From assembly GCA_963691705.1 (NCBI GenBank), contig OY829542.1, positions 51,191,002 to 51,255,001 on the forward strand: DNA of 64,000 bases, written 5' to 3'. The notes beneath the pieces are model-generated. The model saw only the letters and a list, made by a program, of their open reading frames with translations, ran no database searches and was not told the origin of the DNA. The translations under genes were made by a program, and so were the position numbers. Positions 33,921 to 46,428 of the stretch are shown here, piece by piece (within the stretch, counting starts at the first letter, position 1; each line of letters begins with the position of its first letter). This DNA is from Viola odorata (Eukaryota; Streptophyta; Magnoliopsida; Malpighiales; Violaceae).

Positions 33921-35708
33921 GTATCCCAATTTTACTGGTCACCATTGCAAGGGCGTTGAGAAATGAGGATTCGAAGACTTGGGAGGAGGCCTTGACCCAA
34001 CTGAAACAGTTTGAAGGGGAAGACGTTGTTAAAGAGGCTTACAAGATGATAGAGGTGAGTTATAAGCTTTTGAAAAGCGAGGAGATGAAGAAATTACTTC
34101 TACTTTGCGCACAATTGGATCATCGCTCCATTCCAATGGAAGACTTGCTGAAATATGCAATGGGTTTGGATTTGTTCAAAGGGTGCAAAAAAGTAAAAGA
34201 GGTCAGTGGTAGACTACACAAATACATCCGCGACCTCAAGGGATGTTGCTTGTTGCAAGATGGTAATGAGGAGGGAATAATAAAAATGCATGATGTCGTC
34301 CACAAGTTTGCATCTTTTGTGGCATTCAGAGATCATCATGTGTTCAGTGTATCAGATGGTGAATTACAAGAATGGCCATCTAAGGATGAACTTGAACACT
34401 TCTCTGCAATCTCCTTGCCCTACTGTCATCTCCCCCCTGATCACATGCTCCCCGCAGCGTTTGATAACCCAAAGCTTGAGTTGTTTCTAATTCTTAGGAG
34501 CGAGATTGATGCATCTTTCAAAATCCCAGACAACTTCTTTGCGGGAATGAAAGGACTCAAACTCATGAATCTAACCAGGATGTCTCTTTCACCAGCACTG
34601 GTTTCATCACTCAGTGCTCTTGTAAAGATTCGAACACTGTGTCTTGATCATTGCGAATTGGGTGACATAGCTGTGATTGGAGAGCTACCGATGTTACAAG
34701 CTCTCAGCCTAACTAGTTCTTCTATTGATTGGGTCCCAAAAGAGATAGGAAAATTGGGTAGCACTTTGAAATTACTTGATTTGCGTGATTGTGACGAGCT
34801 AGAAATGATTGCATCAGGCGTGATTTCCAGGTTGACCTTACTAGAGGACTTGCGTATTGGAGATAGCTTTACGACATGGGAGCGATTAGAAGGCAGTGAC
34901 AAGAGCAACAATAGTGCTGATGAGACGTACGAGGCAGAGGTAACTAGCCTGGAGGAATTTAAGAATCTACGAAACTTGATCAACTTAGAAATTCACATCC
35001 GTGAACATGCAAAGATGTTTCCCAAAGATTTGGTCTTTAAAAAGTTAGAGACATTTAGAATATTTATTGGAAATCGACGTGGACATCGGTATGGATATGA
35101 ATTACCAAGAACACTAGTGGTTGATGAATCCTCAACAGTAGTTGAATTTGATAATGAGGGAACCAAAGCATTGATGACAAGAGCTGAGAGTCTATCGTTG
35201 ATTGGAGTTAAGAGTTCTGTAAGTGTAAGTGAAATGGATCCGAAAGGTTTTCCTGAGTTGAAGCATCTCAACGTTGATTCTGGAGATGAGATTCAATACA
35301 TTGTAAAGAAGAATTATAATAATTGTATTTATCCAAAGCTGGAGTTCTTGCGACTTTGGGATTTGCATAATTTGGAGAGGATTTGTGATGATCATGATCA
35401 CCCGCCCCCGGCTGGATCATTTGAAAACTTGAGAGTTATATATGTGAGTTACTGTAATTTATTGAATGATCTTCTCTCATACAACTTGGCAAGAGGCTTT
35501 TTGCGCCTAAAAGAAATCAGAATAGAGGAATGTGAGAGCATGGAAACCATTATTGTTTCAAGAGAGTGAAAATGAAGAAGAAATTAAAATTGGATTCACT
35601 CATCAATTTCGAGCACTGGAACTACATAAACTACCTCGTCTCTTAAGCTTCTACAGCTTCAAGCAGTTAGAGGGGCTTCCATCCCCCACTCCTCTTTTCA
35701 ATAAAAAG
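33921..35708 (+). pseudogene. CC-NBS-LRR gene copy A: ARC and first LRR exon
   Basis: The exon follows TTTCTTTCAG and begins with the GLPL-equivalent GIPILLVTIARALRN. It passes through the winged-helix region (LLLLCAQLDHRSIPMEDLLK), reaches the MHD motif as IIKMHDVVHKFA, then runs into irregular LRRs (LKLMNLTRMSLSPALVSSLS, LKLLDLRDCDELEMI, LRNLINLEIHIREH). A 2-bp loss near 35565 (AGAGAG instead of AGAGAGAG in copy B) gives a stop after IIVSRE. The remaining 46 or so codons continue in another frame to the GT donor at 35709. Apart from that it is the most complete ARC/LRR exon of the cluster and shows what copy B has lost. Confidence 0.9.
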
Positions 35709-36388
35709 GTATGCTCTGCTTTTCAATAAAAACGTTGGTCTCGTTTCTTTTATAGTATGATGATTTATTAATCAATTTAATATTCTTATCTTTCATTCTA
35801 TTAGTCTTTTTTGTTTGTTTGTTAATCTGTCTGTTGCCCTTGAACCTTTGTTAGGCTACCAACATAACCCACTTGGTTCAATTCCCATATTTTTTACTTT
35901 ATTTTTTATTTCAAACTCTTTTATTTTGTTATTATCGCAATGTTAGTTTTGCAATTTAACATACTTGGCCGAAACTATTCGTACCTTCTTACGAATCCTA
36001 TCTTCTTACTGATTTCTAATATGTAAAAGAACTCTTAGCATTGCACTTTTGCCCAGTTCAAAACATGCTTAGGCGTAATGCTGAGGATTTTTTTTTTTAT
36101 TGAGAAGATTTACTTTTGAGGTTTATGTTGAACGATAAAATTTCAAAGAATAAAACAAATACATATATAATTGTTGTAATTCTTTAAAATCTAGGGGAAA
36201 AATTAACCGAGGGTGAGCTTGTAAGATGACCAAATCATACGCAAAATTATAACACAACTTGTTAGTGCATGCTTTTTTTATAAGATAGGCCATTTGATTA
36301 TATACATATATACGTGAGGAATGTGATTTTAAGACAAAAATGAAAAATATTTGTCCATTGGAAGTAATTAAGGGTTTGGTCGGCGCAG

Positions 36389-36856
36389 ATTGTGTTCCCG
36401 AAATTGGAAGTGTTGGACTTGCGTGAGATGAAAATTGAGAAGATATGGGACGACCAACTTGCAATTGCAGCAGAAGGGACTTGTTGGTTTCAAAATTTAA
36501 CAAGCTTGAAAGTATGTGGATGTGAAAATTTGAGCTATCTCTTTACTTTTTCCATGGTTAAAAGTTTTGCACGGCTCAAAAATCTTGAAATAATAGATTG
36601 CGAGTCCATTGAAGAAATAGTTGCGACGAGGAAAGGAGAAATGGAGGGAGAGAGATTGTTATTGTTCCCTGAGCTGGAGTCTTTAGTACTTGATGATCTT
36701 CCAAAACTCAATTTTTTTTGTCATGCCAACTTACTTGAATGTCAATCTTTGCAAAAGTTGAAGGTAGAGGAATGCCCCCTGCTAAACGCATTTATCGGTA
36801 CTAATGATTCAACTACTGATCTAGGAGCAAACTCGACAACTCTCTTTGATGAAAAG
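36389..36856 (+). pseudogene. NLR copy A: LRR exon 4 (intact frame)
   Basis: A 468-bp exon between CGCAG and a GTTAG donor, open throughout, encoding 156 residues: VFPKLEVLDLREMKIEKIWD, LTSLKVCGCENLSYLFTFSM, ESIEEIVATRKGEMEGERLL, FCHANLLECQSLQKL. It has the same length and phase as the copy B exon 54834–55301. It belongs to the repeated LRR-exon module typical of the long C-terminal half of At4g27190-type NLRs. Confidence 0.85.
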
Positions 36857-37615
36857 GTTAGTTATTCTTTTCTTTTTTAAGTTATGGTAAAAAAAAAATC
36901 TTCATTTTATCCTTCTCATTTCTAGTTACTAAATTCTTTAGTCGATTGTGAATACCATAGAGTCTGAAACCGTGGCCCTAGTTCTGAAACTTTCCAAGGT
37001 TTTTTTTAATGTTTTTCTCAATTTATCTTATTTTAGGTTATTATTATTGAAATAATGTTTAAATTTTGTTTCTGGTTAATTGCTAATATTTATCCAACAC
37101 AGTTTAGGTACTTTACAATAACCTACTTTTGGCAACTTTATTTTATTTTTGTTTTCAAAAACTTATCTTTGGCCAATTTTTAGATATTTTTATTTGAATT
37201 TACTTTCTTCACAACAAATTAATCTTCAACTTTGCATTTCTATTTATGTTTTTTTATGTAAAAAAAGAACTCTTAACATGTGCATTGCACTTTTCCCCAA
37301 TTCAATACATGCTCAGGCATAATGCATATTGAGGATTTTTTTTTTGTTCAGAAGATTTGCTTTTGAGGTTGAACGATAAAATTTTAGAGAATAAGACAAA
37401 TACATATATAATTATTGTAATTCTTTAAAAATTATGGGAAAATTTTGTAAGATAGGCCAAATCATACACAAAATTATAACACAATTTGTTAGTGCATGTT
37501 TTGTTTATAAGATAGGTCATTTGATTATATACAAATACATGTGAGGAATGTAATTTTTAGACAAAAATGAAAAATATTTGTCCATTGGAAATAATTAAGA
37601 GTTTGGTTCTCACAG

Positions 37616-38066
37616 ATTGTGTTCTCGAAATTGGAAGTGTTGGACTTGAGTTGGATGAAAATTGAGAAGATATGGGACGACCATCTTGCAATTGCAGCAG
37701 AAGGGGCTTGTTGGTTTCAAAATTTAACAAGCTTGAAAGTACGTGGATGTGAAAATTTGAGCTCTCTTTACTTTTTCCATGATTAAAAGTTTTGCACAAC
37801 TCAAAAATCTTGAAATAATAGATTGCGAGTCCATTGAAGAAATAGTTGCAATGAGGAAAGGAGAAATGGAGGGGGAGAGATTGTTATTGTTCCCTAAGCT
37901 GGAGTACTTAGCACTTGATGATCTTCCAAAACTCAATTTTTTTTGTCATGCCAACTTACTTGAATGTCAGTCTTTGCAAAAGTTGGAGATGCTAAACGCA
38001 TTTATTGGTACTAATGATTCAACTCCTGATCTAGGAGCAAACTCGACAACTCTCTTTGATGACAAG
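37616..38066 (+). pseudogene. NLR copy A: LRR exon 5 (duplicate of exon 4, frameshifted)
   Basis: This is a near copy of the exon at 36389–36856, and its flanking intron sequence is copied too. It is 451 bp: 2 bp are missing near 37762 (GAGCTCTC instead of GAGCTATCTC), and 15 bp are missing in frame near 37990. The first deletion breaks the frame. The readable parts carry KLEVLDLSWMKIEKIW and SFAQLKNLEIIDCESIEEIV. Confidence 0.85.
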
Positions 38067-38720
38067 GTTAGTTTTTCTTTTCTTTTTTAAGTTATGGTAA
38101 AAAAATATTCTTCATTTTATCCTTCTCATTTCAAGTTACTAAATTCTCTAGTAGGTTATGAATACCATAAAGTCTGACACGGTATTCCTAGTTCTGAAAG
38201 GTTATTATTATTGAAATAATGTTTAAATTTTCTTACTGATTAATTGCTAATATTTATCTAACACAGTTTAGATACTTTATAACTCTGGAATAACCTGCTT
38301 TTGGCCAATTTTTAGATATTTTTATTTGAATTTACTTTCTTCACAATTTGGTGAATACTTGTTTTTGTTCAAATTAATCTTCAACTTTGCATTTCTTTTT
38401 ATGTTTTTTTTTTAATTTTAAATATACACGTTAGGTAGCTAAAATATTAAGAGAGATAAAGTTATTTACTGGTCCGATAATTGTTGTAATTCTTTAAAAA
38501 CTGGGGGGAAAAATTAACCAAGGGGGCACGTAAGATGGCCAAATCGTGCATAAAGTTGTAACACAACTCATTAATGAGTACTTTTTTATGAGGTAGGTCA
38601 TTTGATTAGATACATGTGAGAATGTGATTTCTAGACTTTAAGCCTCCTGTTTAACAAAAGAGAAAAAAAAAAGGAAATATATTTGCCCATTGAAAATAAT
38701 TAAGGGTTTGGTGCGCGCAG

Positions 38721-39381
38721 ATTGTGTTCCCGAAATTAGAAATCTTAGAACTGACAGGGATTGAAGTTGAGAAGATATGGGATAGCGAGAGTGCAATTTC
38801 AGCGGGAATGAGTTGTTGGCTTCAAAATTTAACAAGCTTTGAACGTGTATTTGTGCGGCAATTTGCTCAGTTTAGCACCACCATCCACAACATTGTTCAA
38901 AAATCTAACAGGTTTGGTGGTGTGGAGATGCCCTATGCTGATTAAGTTAGTAGAATCCTCTAGTACTGCCAAAAGCCTCATGAATCTCAAGAAGATAAGT
39001 GTAACAGAATGTGATTCTTTGGAGGAGATTGTAGTCATTGAATTAGCTAGCAACAACGAGTACATTGTTTTTGAAAAATTGGAGGTTCTAGAATTACAAG
39101 ATTTGAATAGCCTTACCAGCTTCTGCTCCACATCTGATTACAACTTTCGGTTCCCATCATTGAATCGGCTGATTGTGGGTAACTGTCCCAAGATGAAGGT
39201 TTTCTCCAAGGGAGCCTTGAGCACACCAAAGCTAATAAGGGTGTCACCCTTTTGGGTAGCGGAAGAGGATGAAGAAAGAGTAGAAAATCAACAGCGATGG
39301 GAGGGCGATCTTAATTCCACTATACGACAATTGTTTGAAGAAATGGTTCGTATTCATTCACCCAATTTCCTTTCCTTTTAA
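38721..39381 (+). pseudogene. NLR copy A: fused LRR exon and terminal LRR exon
   Basis: The exon starts like exons 4 and 5 (IVFPKLEILELTGIEVEKIW) but jumps, at about 38860, into the terminal LRR exon that in copy B begins at 57999. It then reads NLLSLAPPSTTLFKNLTGLV, MLIKLVESSSTAKSLMNLKK, LTSFCSTSDYNFRFPSLNRL and ends DLNSTIRQLFEEM plus a short tail to TAA at 39381. A one-base gain near 38838 (AGCTTT instead of AGCTT) shifts the frame before the joint. Compared with copy B, the equivalents of exon 56533–57066 and the first 130 codons or so of the terminal exon have been deleted. Confidence 0.85.
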
Positions 39382-39787
39382 TATATATATATATATATAT
39401 TAATATCTGGATTCTTTAACTGTAAAAAATAAGGTAATAATTATTTACTACTTTTGAGATTATTTTAGTAATTAATTATAGATTAATTTTGTCAATTCAA
39501 ATAAAAATGAATCTAGATTTGGACCTAATAAGCCGCTCACACCACTTAATATCTGGATTCTTCATCCTCGTAACCCTTTCTTCCTCCTAATTAACCCTTA
39601 TTCTCAAATAGACTGATATTACCAATCCATTTCTCAAAGAAATTGGTTTGTCCTTGCAAATAAATCATATTTTGAATAATAAATTATCTAGGATAACAAA
39701 ATGCATGGATGAAACATCTTTTTGTCGTCTATTATTATTTTTAATACAATATATTTTCTATGAATTTTATATGGTTTAATGATAAAA
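39382..39787. other. AT-rich spacer with a (TA)n microsatellite
   Basis: A run of about ten TA units lies at 39382–39400. The rest is AT-rich with no credible ORF. Homology to the copy B downstream region ends at about 39385, which marks the right border of the NLR duplication. Confidence 0.6.
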
Positions 39788-40097
39788 TTACAACATTTGG
39801 ACCTGTCTGGAGTGAACCTTGCAATAGTGGCTGAATAATCTATCTGGACTTGTTGAATTGTCAGCTTCAGGGCATTCCTCTGTCTCTCGATCTTAATAAT
39901 CTCACATCTCTTGAAGTTCTTAATCTTGGTGGTAATCGTTTTTGTACTTCGATTCCTCCTCTGTTGTTTAATTTAAGCAATATCCAGCATCTTGATCTAA
40001 GTGAAAAATGCTTTAAACGGTTCCATTCCAAGCGAGTTGGCGCGGTTTTGGAAGTTTCTTCAAGTTCTTGATTTGGATCTTCATCATAATCATTTGA
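39788..40097 (+). pseudogene. Receptor-like protein (extracellular LRR) fragment, 5' part
   Basis: Reads LQHLDLSGVNLA, then stops and a gap, then LQGIPLSLDLNNLTSLEVLN, LGGNRFCTSIPPLL and NLSNIQHLDLSE. These are canonical 24-residue plant extracellular LRRs (LxxLxxLxxLxLxxNxLxGxIP). One extra A near 40008 breaks the frame; the other frame continues FHSKRVG-like residues as an ordinary LRR. The fragment ends exactly at the TTTGA target duplication of the Copia element and resumes at 47040. The signal peptide and most LRRs are missing. Confidence 0.8.
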
Positions 40098-40709
40098 TGT
40101 TGGAAATATTGGGTTAAATGGAAAGAATGATAATCTGGTTTTGAGTCACGAGAAATATCGCTTTCCTTAAGACAATATTTGCTCCCACTCGTATCGAGTT
40201 TGCTAATAGATTTCTAGCAAATTGCCTCCCAGGATATAACAAAACCAATGAATTCTGCAGATAGCAATTCTGAAGAATTCTAAATTTCTCGAATGATTCG
40301 AATGAATCAATTTACTGATTTTGCGTTCTATATATAGATTACGAAAAGGTCTGAAAAGAAGAGTTATAACTCTTCGGTCTGTTGTGTTCGTTCCAACAGT
40401 TGTGTCTATTCCAACTATTGTGTTCGTTCCAACAGTTGTGTCTGCACCAACCGTTGTGTCCGTTCCAATATTTGTATCTGCACCAACCGTTGTGTCTGTT
40501 CCAACAGTTGCGTCTGCACCAACCGTTGGGTCCGTTCCAACAGTTGCGTCTGCACCAACCGTTGTGTCCGTTCCAACAGTTGCGTCTGCACCAACCGTTG
40601 TGTCTGTTCCAACAGTTGTATCTGTTTATATTTCCTCACACTTTTCAATTGTCTTTCCAATACCCATTACAACACACAAACACTTATATAATATACTATA
40701 AATCCAACA
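40098..40709 (-). repeat. 3' LTR of the Copia element, with an 18-bp minisatellite
   Basis: Begins (plus strand) TGTTGGAAATATTGGG and ends AAATCCAACA. From about 40388 to 40621 it contains 13 tandem 18-bp units, alternating GTTCCAACAGTTGTGTCT with GCACCAACCGTTGTGTCC types, so the higher-order period is 36 bp. As 18 is a multiple of three, all frames without a stop stay open; the VPTVVSAPTVVS-like ORF is an artefact of the repeat. Confidence 0.9.
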
Positions 40710-40781
40710 ATCCCCCACTAGGTTGTAATATTTTCACATTACAACCTACTGATTTATATGTATATATATAACATTCCCCTA

Positions 40782-42854
40782 CTAGGTTGTAATGTCACTA
40801 CAAACCAGATCACTTTTGATATCACTATGCATAAAAGAAGGTATCTTTCGACTTAAACCATCCCTTAGTGAACTTATCTCAACCAAGTCTCTAGATAAAC
40901 CCTTGGTAAAAGGATCTGCCAAGTTTCTGCTTGACCGAACGTAGACAATAGTTATGACTCCATCAACTATTAGTTGTCTAACGTACTCATGCCTAAGGCT
41001 AATGTGTCTAGACTTTCCATTATAGGTTTTATTGTATGCTCTTGACATAGTGGCTTCACTATCACAATACAAGGAAATGGCTCCCATCGGTTGTGGCCAC
41101 AACTCTATATCCAATAACATGTTTCTCAGCCATTCTGCTTACTTGCATGCCGCATTTAGCGCTATGAATTCAGATTCCATCGTGGAATGTGAAATAACGG
41201 TCTGTTTCTTAGAGGACCAAGATATGGCTCCTCCACCAAGAGTAAAGACCCAACCAGATGTGGACAAGTTATCACTTGCACTAGTAATCCAACTAGCATC
41301 CGTGTACCCTTCAAGTACGGCCGGAAACTTAGAATAGGAAAGTCCAAGATTAATTGTTTTCTTTAAATATCCAAGGACTCTTCCAATTGCTTTCCAATGT
41401 TCTATACCAGGATTACTAGTGGAACGAGAAAGTTTGCACACAGCAAACGCTATGTTTGGTCTTGTACAATGCATGGTATACATCATGCTTCCGATAGCAC
41501 TGGCATACTCGAGTTGTGCTATCACTCTTCCAGACTTATTTGCAAGTTTAACACTATGATCATAAGGTGTGTTTGCTTATTTAATCTCTAAGTGATTAAA
41601 TCTTTGAAGCACTTTCTCAATATAATGAGACTGACACAATGCAAAGCCATCGCCTTACCTCTTTACTTTTATTCCCAAAATAGTATCAACCTTGTTAAGG
41701 TCTTTCATTTTAAATACCGAAGTTAAGTACCTTTTGGTTTCATTCACACTTTTCATATTAGTCCCAAAAATCAGCATGTCATCCACATAAAGATAAACAA
41801 TGACTCCATATTCACTCGTGAATTTAGAGTATATGCATTTGTCGGCACCATTGTGCTTAAATCCGTTAGATAGTATAACATAGTCAAATTTTTCATGCTA
41901 TTATTTTGGGGCTTGTTTCAAGCCATATAAAGACTTAACCAACTTGCACACTTTTCTCTCTTGTCCAGGTAGAACAAATCCCTCGGGTTGTTCCATATAC
42001 ACTTCTTCATCTAAATCACCATTTAGAAAAGGTGTTTTTACATCTATTTGATGCACGTACAAATCATGAATCGACGCAAGAGCTATAAGGACCCGGATTG
42101 AAGTGATCCTAGCAACAGGAGCATAGGTATCAAAATAGTCAACTCCCTCCTTTTGTCTAAAGCCCTTTGCCACTAGCCTTGCTTTAAAAGCAAGAATTGA
42201 CCCATCACTATTATATTTTCTTCTAAACACCCATTTAGATCTGATAGGTTTAGAACCTGGAGGAAGATCTACTAAAACCCAAGTATTATTAGATAATATT
42301 GAGTCCATCTCATCATTTATAGCTTCCTTCCAGAATCCTACGTCTCTAGAAGCCATTGCTTCTCCAAACGTTTTCGAATCTTCCTCAACATTACACAAAA
42401 TAGGTATTTTATTAAGAACCTTGTTTTTGTTCCTATGTCCTTCGACAAGGAACATCTGAAAATCGGGACCAAAGTCTTTTTCTTTTCTTACTCTTTGACT
42501 TTTACGTGGTTTAATTTGAGAATCAATTACAACTCTTTTACCATTGCTCGTAGAAGAGGGTTGGTCAGAGTCAACTAAGGGAGGTTGAGTTGGTTCATTA
42601 CTAGATTCTGAATCTCGACAGAATCGGTTCTCAATAAATTCAACATCCCTTGATTCTACAATCGCATTAGAACTCAAGTCTAACAGTCTATATGCCTTTG
42701 AATTTGCAGCATATCCCATGAACACACTTTTGATTGCCCTTGACCCTAATTTAGTTCTTTTCGGGTCAGATACTCGATAAAAGGCTAAACACCCCCACAC
42801 TTTAAGATAATCCAAATTTGGTTTTCGTCCATTCCATAACTCATATGGTGACAT
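40782..42854 (-). pseudogene. Copia reverse transcriptase and RNase H, with nonsense codons
   Basis: The frame 42854–41901 holds the end of integrase (MSPYELWNGRKPNLDYLKVW), a linker, and RT (NNTWVLVDLPPGSKPIRSKW, KARLVAKGFRQKEGVDYFDT, APVARITSIRVLIALAS, LNGDLDEEVYMEQPEGF, SLYGLKQAPK). Two consecutive stops follow KQAPK, where relatives read QWHEKFD. RT continues to the catalytic VYLYVDDMLIFG (about 41800). The RNase H part (41525–40782) has [36 protein letters not shown] and YVRSSRNLADPFTKGLSRDL with at least three more stops. The many lesions show an old insertion. Confidence 0.9.
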
Positions 42855-42933
42855 TTTGAATCACTCGAGATGGTACTCTGGTATGCACATGAACAGCGGT
42901 AAGAATTGCTTCTCCCCATAAGTTAAATGATGA

Positions 42934-45300
42934 TTATGCCTTCAAAATCATCGCATTAACCATATCCACGAGTGTTCTATTTTTTCTTTCGGCCAAACCG
43001 TTTTGTTGGGGTGTATATGGCGTAGTCTTTTCATGAATGATTCCATGTTCTTGATAGAATTCAATAAATTCGTTGGGAAAATATTCCCCACCTCTATCAC
43101 TTCTAAGAACTTTTCTTTTCTTTTCCTTTTGATTTTCTACTTCTGATTTATAGCGTTTAAACATATCAAAAGCCTCATCTTTTGTTCTTAGTAAGTAGAT
43201 GTATGTATATGATATGATGCCTTTTTATGCATGTTTTTCCCTCTCTTTCAGGTCTAATTCACACTTGATACTACTAATTTGGCTTGTTTTCCAACCATTT
43301 TGTAGATGTGGACTAAAGGGAGAAACTTGCTGAAAAACGCGCCATTTGGATGCATTTTTTCTTTCATCGTCGAGCCCTAGACGCGTTTTGTCGTCGAGAC
43401 CTACCTTCGGGACCTAGACGAGATCTTATGTCTAGGCCTAGACGAAGCACGTGCGTGTTTCTTTCCGAATGACGCTTGGCCGAAGATGCTAAAAAGATTC
43501 TAGCGGGATTCCATGACCAAATCATCCAGCTCATCAGAGAATATTCCTCTATACCATTTTGTCCCCTAGTGGGGTTGTTAGGCTATATATAGGACCTTAA
43601 CTTTAGGTTAAAAGGGGCTACTCTTTAGTATATTTTTCATCTTTTTAGGGTTTTCAATCATTGTAGCCACCTCTCTAACATTGGGATTTGTTCTTCCTTT
43701 ATTTTTCCAGAAATTGGAGCCCCAAGCTCCAATTAGCTTTTAATCCAGATTTTCGTTTTCGTCTGCACCTCTTCTCTGTTTATGTTGCTTTCTCCATCTA
43801 TCTTGTGCATGATTTCCAGCATGAGTGGCTAAATCTCTTAGTCTTGGCAGGGGTGTTTTAAGGATTGCAAGAGGATAGTTGGGAGGTCAAAGTGTTCTTA
43901 AAATGTGTTCATTGTTGTATCCGCTTTCTTGCCATTTTATTGTCATTTCGTGTGAGATTTGTTGGTAGTTTGATCACCTATTTGCATGTTTCTCATGAAT
44001 ATTGTCATTTCCATGGTAATAACTAACGTGAGGCCATGGAATAGAGTAGGCACCTGGTCCAGAGTCATCATGTCGTTTGGTCCAATCTGGCTAGGGCAAG
44101 AAACCGGTTAGGGCAGACTTCTCAGTGTCTAGCCCTAGACGTGTCTTCTCTCCACTTCACGGGCCTGTGTGTATGACCCACAAGCGTACCTTGGGCACAG
44201 TGTCACGGCCACTCCCATAAGCGTACCTTGGGAGTGACTTCTCTTAAGAAGAGAAGTAGGGAATCCACGTGAAAACAGGGTTCCTATAGCACGTCTATGG
44301 CGTGAACGCAGTCTATCCTTGCACCGATGACCGACTAGACCTCGACGCAATCCGCCGTCTACCCCTGCTAAGATTTCTCCTTTTATCTGATTTATTATCT
44401 TTACTTACTTTGTTATTATCTTTATTACACTTGTTAGTCTTTACCATTTTTATTGATATTCTCTTGCTTTATTTTCGTTCCCTTTTATTTAATTATTTCG
44501 TTTGTCTATTATTACTTGTTATTTGCATTTTTATTCTCTGTCTCAACCTCAACTGCCATCGTTGGCTAGATTCGTCTAGACCAACCAAACCCCCCCCCCC
44601 CTTTGTGTTACTTTTATGTCTGTTGCATTTTCATCCTCATCATACATTTAGGGCAAGATTAAATTTAGTCCTTCATTTTCCCTGTGGTTCGACCCTGACT
44701 TGCCGCTATATACATTAATTTGTGCATCTAGCCTATCAAGAATCAGGAATTATTTCTATTACTTTTGACGCGCGTTTCGACGGCGCGTCAGTATACCTAG
44801 AGTAATCATCTATAAAAGTGATGAAATATCTTTTTCCATCCCTAGTTAATACACCATTTAATTCACAAATACCAGAATGTATTAATTCTAAAAGTTGTGT
44901 TTTTCTTTCGGCTTTGGGGAAAGGCCTTTTAGTTATCTTTGCTTGTATACATGTTTCGCATTTTTCATGTTCATTTTGTGTATACGAAATTAACCCATGC
45001 TTAGACATATATTTCAAGTACTTAAAGTTTAAATGCGCTAAACGATCATGCCATAAAGTACAAGAATTAACAACACAATAATAATCAGAAATAACTTTAT
45101 TATTAATACTTAGTTTGAACATGCCATCACAAGAGTACCCTTTTCCAACAAATACACCACCCTTAGACAGAATCAACTTATCGGATTCTAGCACGGCCTT
45201 AATTCCCTTATTACACAAAAGATTAGCAGATACAAGATTTTTCCTAATATCCGGAACATGGAGAACATTAGTAAGAATAAGCTTCTTTCCGGAAGTGAAT
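42934..45300 (-). pseudogene. Copia GAG-pre-integrase and integrase, split by a solo LTR
   Basis: The N-terminal part (about 45300–44796) has the His-Cys motif as LWHDRLAHLNFKYLKYMSKH, then KCETCIQAKITKRPFP. The core follows with FITFIDDYSRYT, cut at the duplicated GTATA. After the inserted LTR it resumes near 43204 with YIYLLRTKDEAFDMFKRYKS. The rest of the core is LRSDRGGEYFPNEFIEF, GIIHEKTTPYTPQQNGLAER and KNRTLVDMVNAM. The catalytic D-D-E residues are present on the two sides of the insertion. A frame break near 42900 separates it from the RT frame. Confidence 0.9.
43210..44790 (+). repeat. Solo LTR of a Ty3/gypsy element inserted in the Copia integrase
   Basis: A 1581-bp unit beginning TGATATGATGCC and ending GGCGCGTCA, flanked by the 5-bp duplication GTATA (43205–43209, 44791–44795). 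No coding sequence or second LTR is present, so it is a solo LTR. The U5-like end on the plus strand (CCCTGTGGTTCGACCCTGAC) is typical of long plant Ty3 LTRs. It contains a poly-C run at 44591–44601, repeats of CTAGACG near 43375–43450, and a perfect 21-nt palindrome at 44237–44257 (ACTTCTCTT, AAG, AAGAGAAGT). Confidence 0.9.
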
Positions 45301-46407
45301 TGAGGTTCCACACTTCCTTTGCCCAGAACTTTGGCAGAGTTGTCGTTCCCCATTAGGACCACTTGTCCTTCGGTTGATTCTTCATATGCCTTGAATTGGT
45401 TCTTGTCATTGCACACGTACACAATTGCACCAGAATCAAACCACCAATCAGAAAGATTTACCACGGCAGCCATGTTTAGTTCAGTAATCATGTCAATTTG
45501 CATCTCCGAAATCATTGCAATGATTTCTTCAACCATGTTTGCGGTTTTAGAACCATTGACCTTCTCTTTCTCACTCTTGAAAATCCTGCATTCTTTAATG
45601 TAATGGTCAGGCTTCCCACAATGGAAGCATGCCCTATTCCTTTTGTCTTTGGTGTTATCGTTAGAGTAACTCTTTTTAAAACCTTTCCCCTTCTTATATT
45701 TCAGATACTTATTTGTCTTTCCGGACCCTTTCTCAACATTGTTAACATTCACTTTAGATTCGGTATTGGAACCATCACGGATCCTACTTTCTTCCTCAAT
45801 ACGTAAATGTTTACCGAACTGTTCTAAAGTGAGATCCTCGGTCATATGCAAAAGTTTCTTCCTATAATTATTCCAACTTAGTATAATTATTCCAACTTGG
45901 TGGCAATTTTGCAATAATTGCACCAATTTGGAATGATTCAGGAACATTAATGTTGAGATCACGAAGTTGATTGACCAGAATTGAAATTTCATGCATTTGG
46001 TCCAGAACAGACAAATTATCAACCATTTTAAATTCCATGTATTTCAGAATGATGAATTTGTTCGTACCTATTTTCTCGGTTTTGTACTTTGCCTCCAAAG
46101 CATTCCAGATTTCATGCGGTGACTTTGTAGCGGTAAACAGATCATACAACCGATCAGACAGAGTGTTCAGAATGTGTCCCCTACAAACCAGTTCGTCATC
46201 ATCACGCTTTTTCTTCGCTGCCTTTTGTGCATCAGTATCATTCTCACCCGGTTCCGGCAGTGGGTCTTCTTCCAGAACATAGAAAACCTTGAGAGCAGTC
46301 AGGAAGAACTTCATCTTATCCTGCCAACGAATGAAATTTGTTCCATCGAACCTATCCAGTTTCACGAAGTCTTGATTCATGAAGTTGAAAGCGGTTGTTC
46401 CTTCCAC
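44796..46407 (-). pseudogene. Copia gag and protease, frameshifted
   Basis: Gag starts at 46407 (MEGTTAFNFMNQDFVKLDRF, DGTNFIRWQDKMKFFL) and carries the UBN2-type fold (RGHILNTLSDRLYDLFTA, SPHEIWNALEAKYKTEK). At 45863–45900 a 19-bp direct duplication (TATAATTATTCCAACTTRG twice) breaks the frame after KLPPSWNNYTKLE. The next frame continues TLEQFGKHLRIEEESRIRD, a zinc knuckle CFHCGKPDHYIKEC, and the protease with WWFDSGAIVYVCNDKNQF, where relatives have DSGAT. The 5' end of gag lies only 21 bp from the LTR. Confidence 0.9.
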
Positions 46408-46428
46408 TGTCGAATATTGTCTTAAGAT

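Noticed and set aside
40321..40701. VPTVVSAPTVVS-repeat ORF (also at 46652–47044)
   Set aside because: It lies in both LTRs of the Copia element and is explained by the 18-bp minisatellite; the same region is open in several frames.
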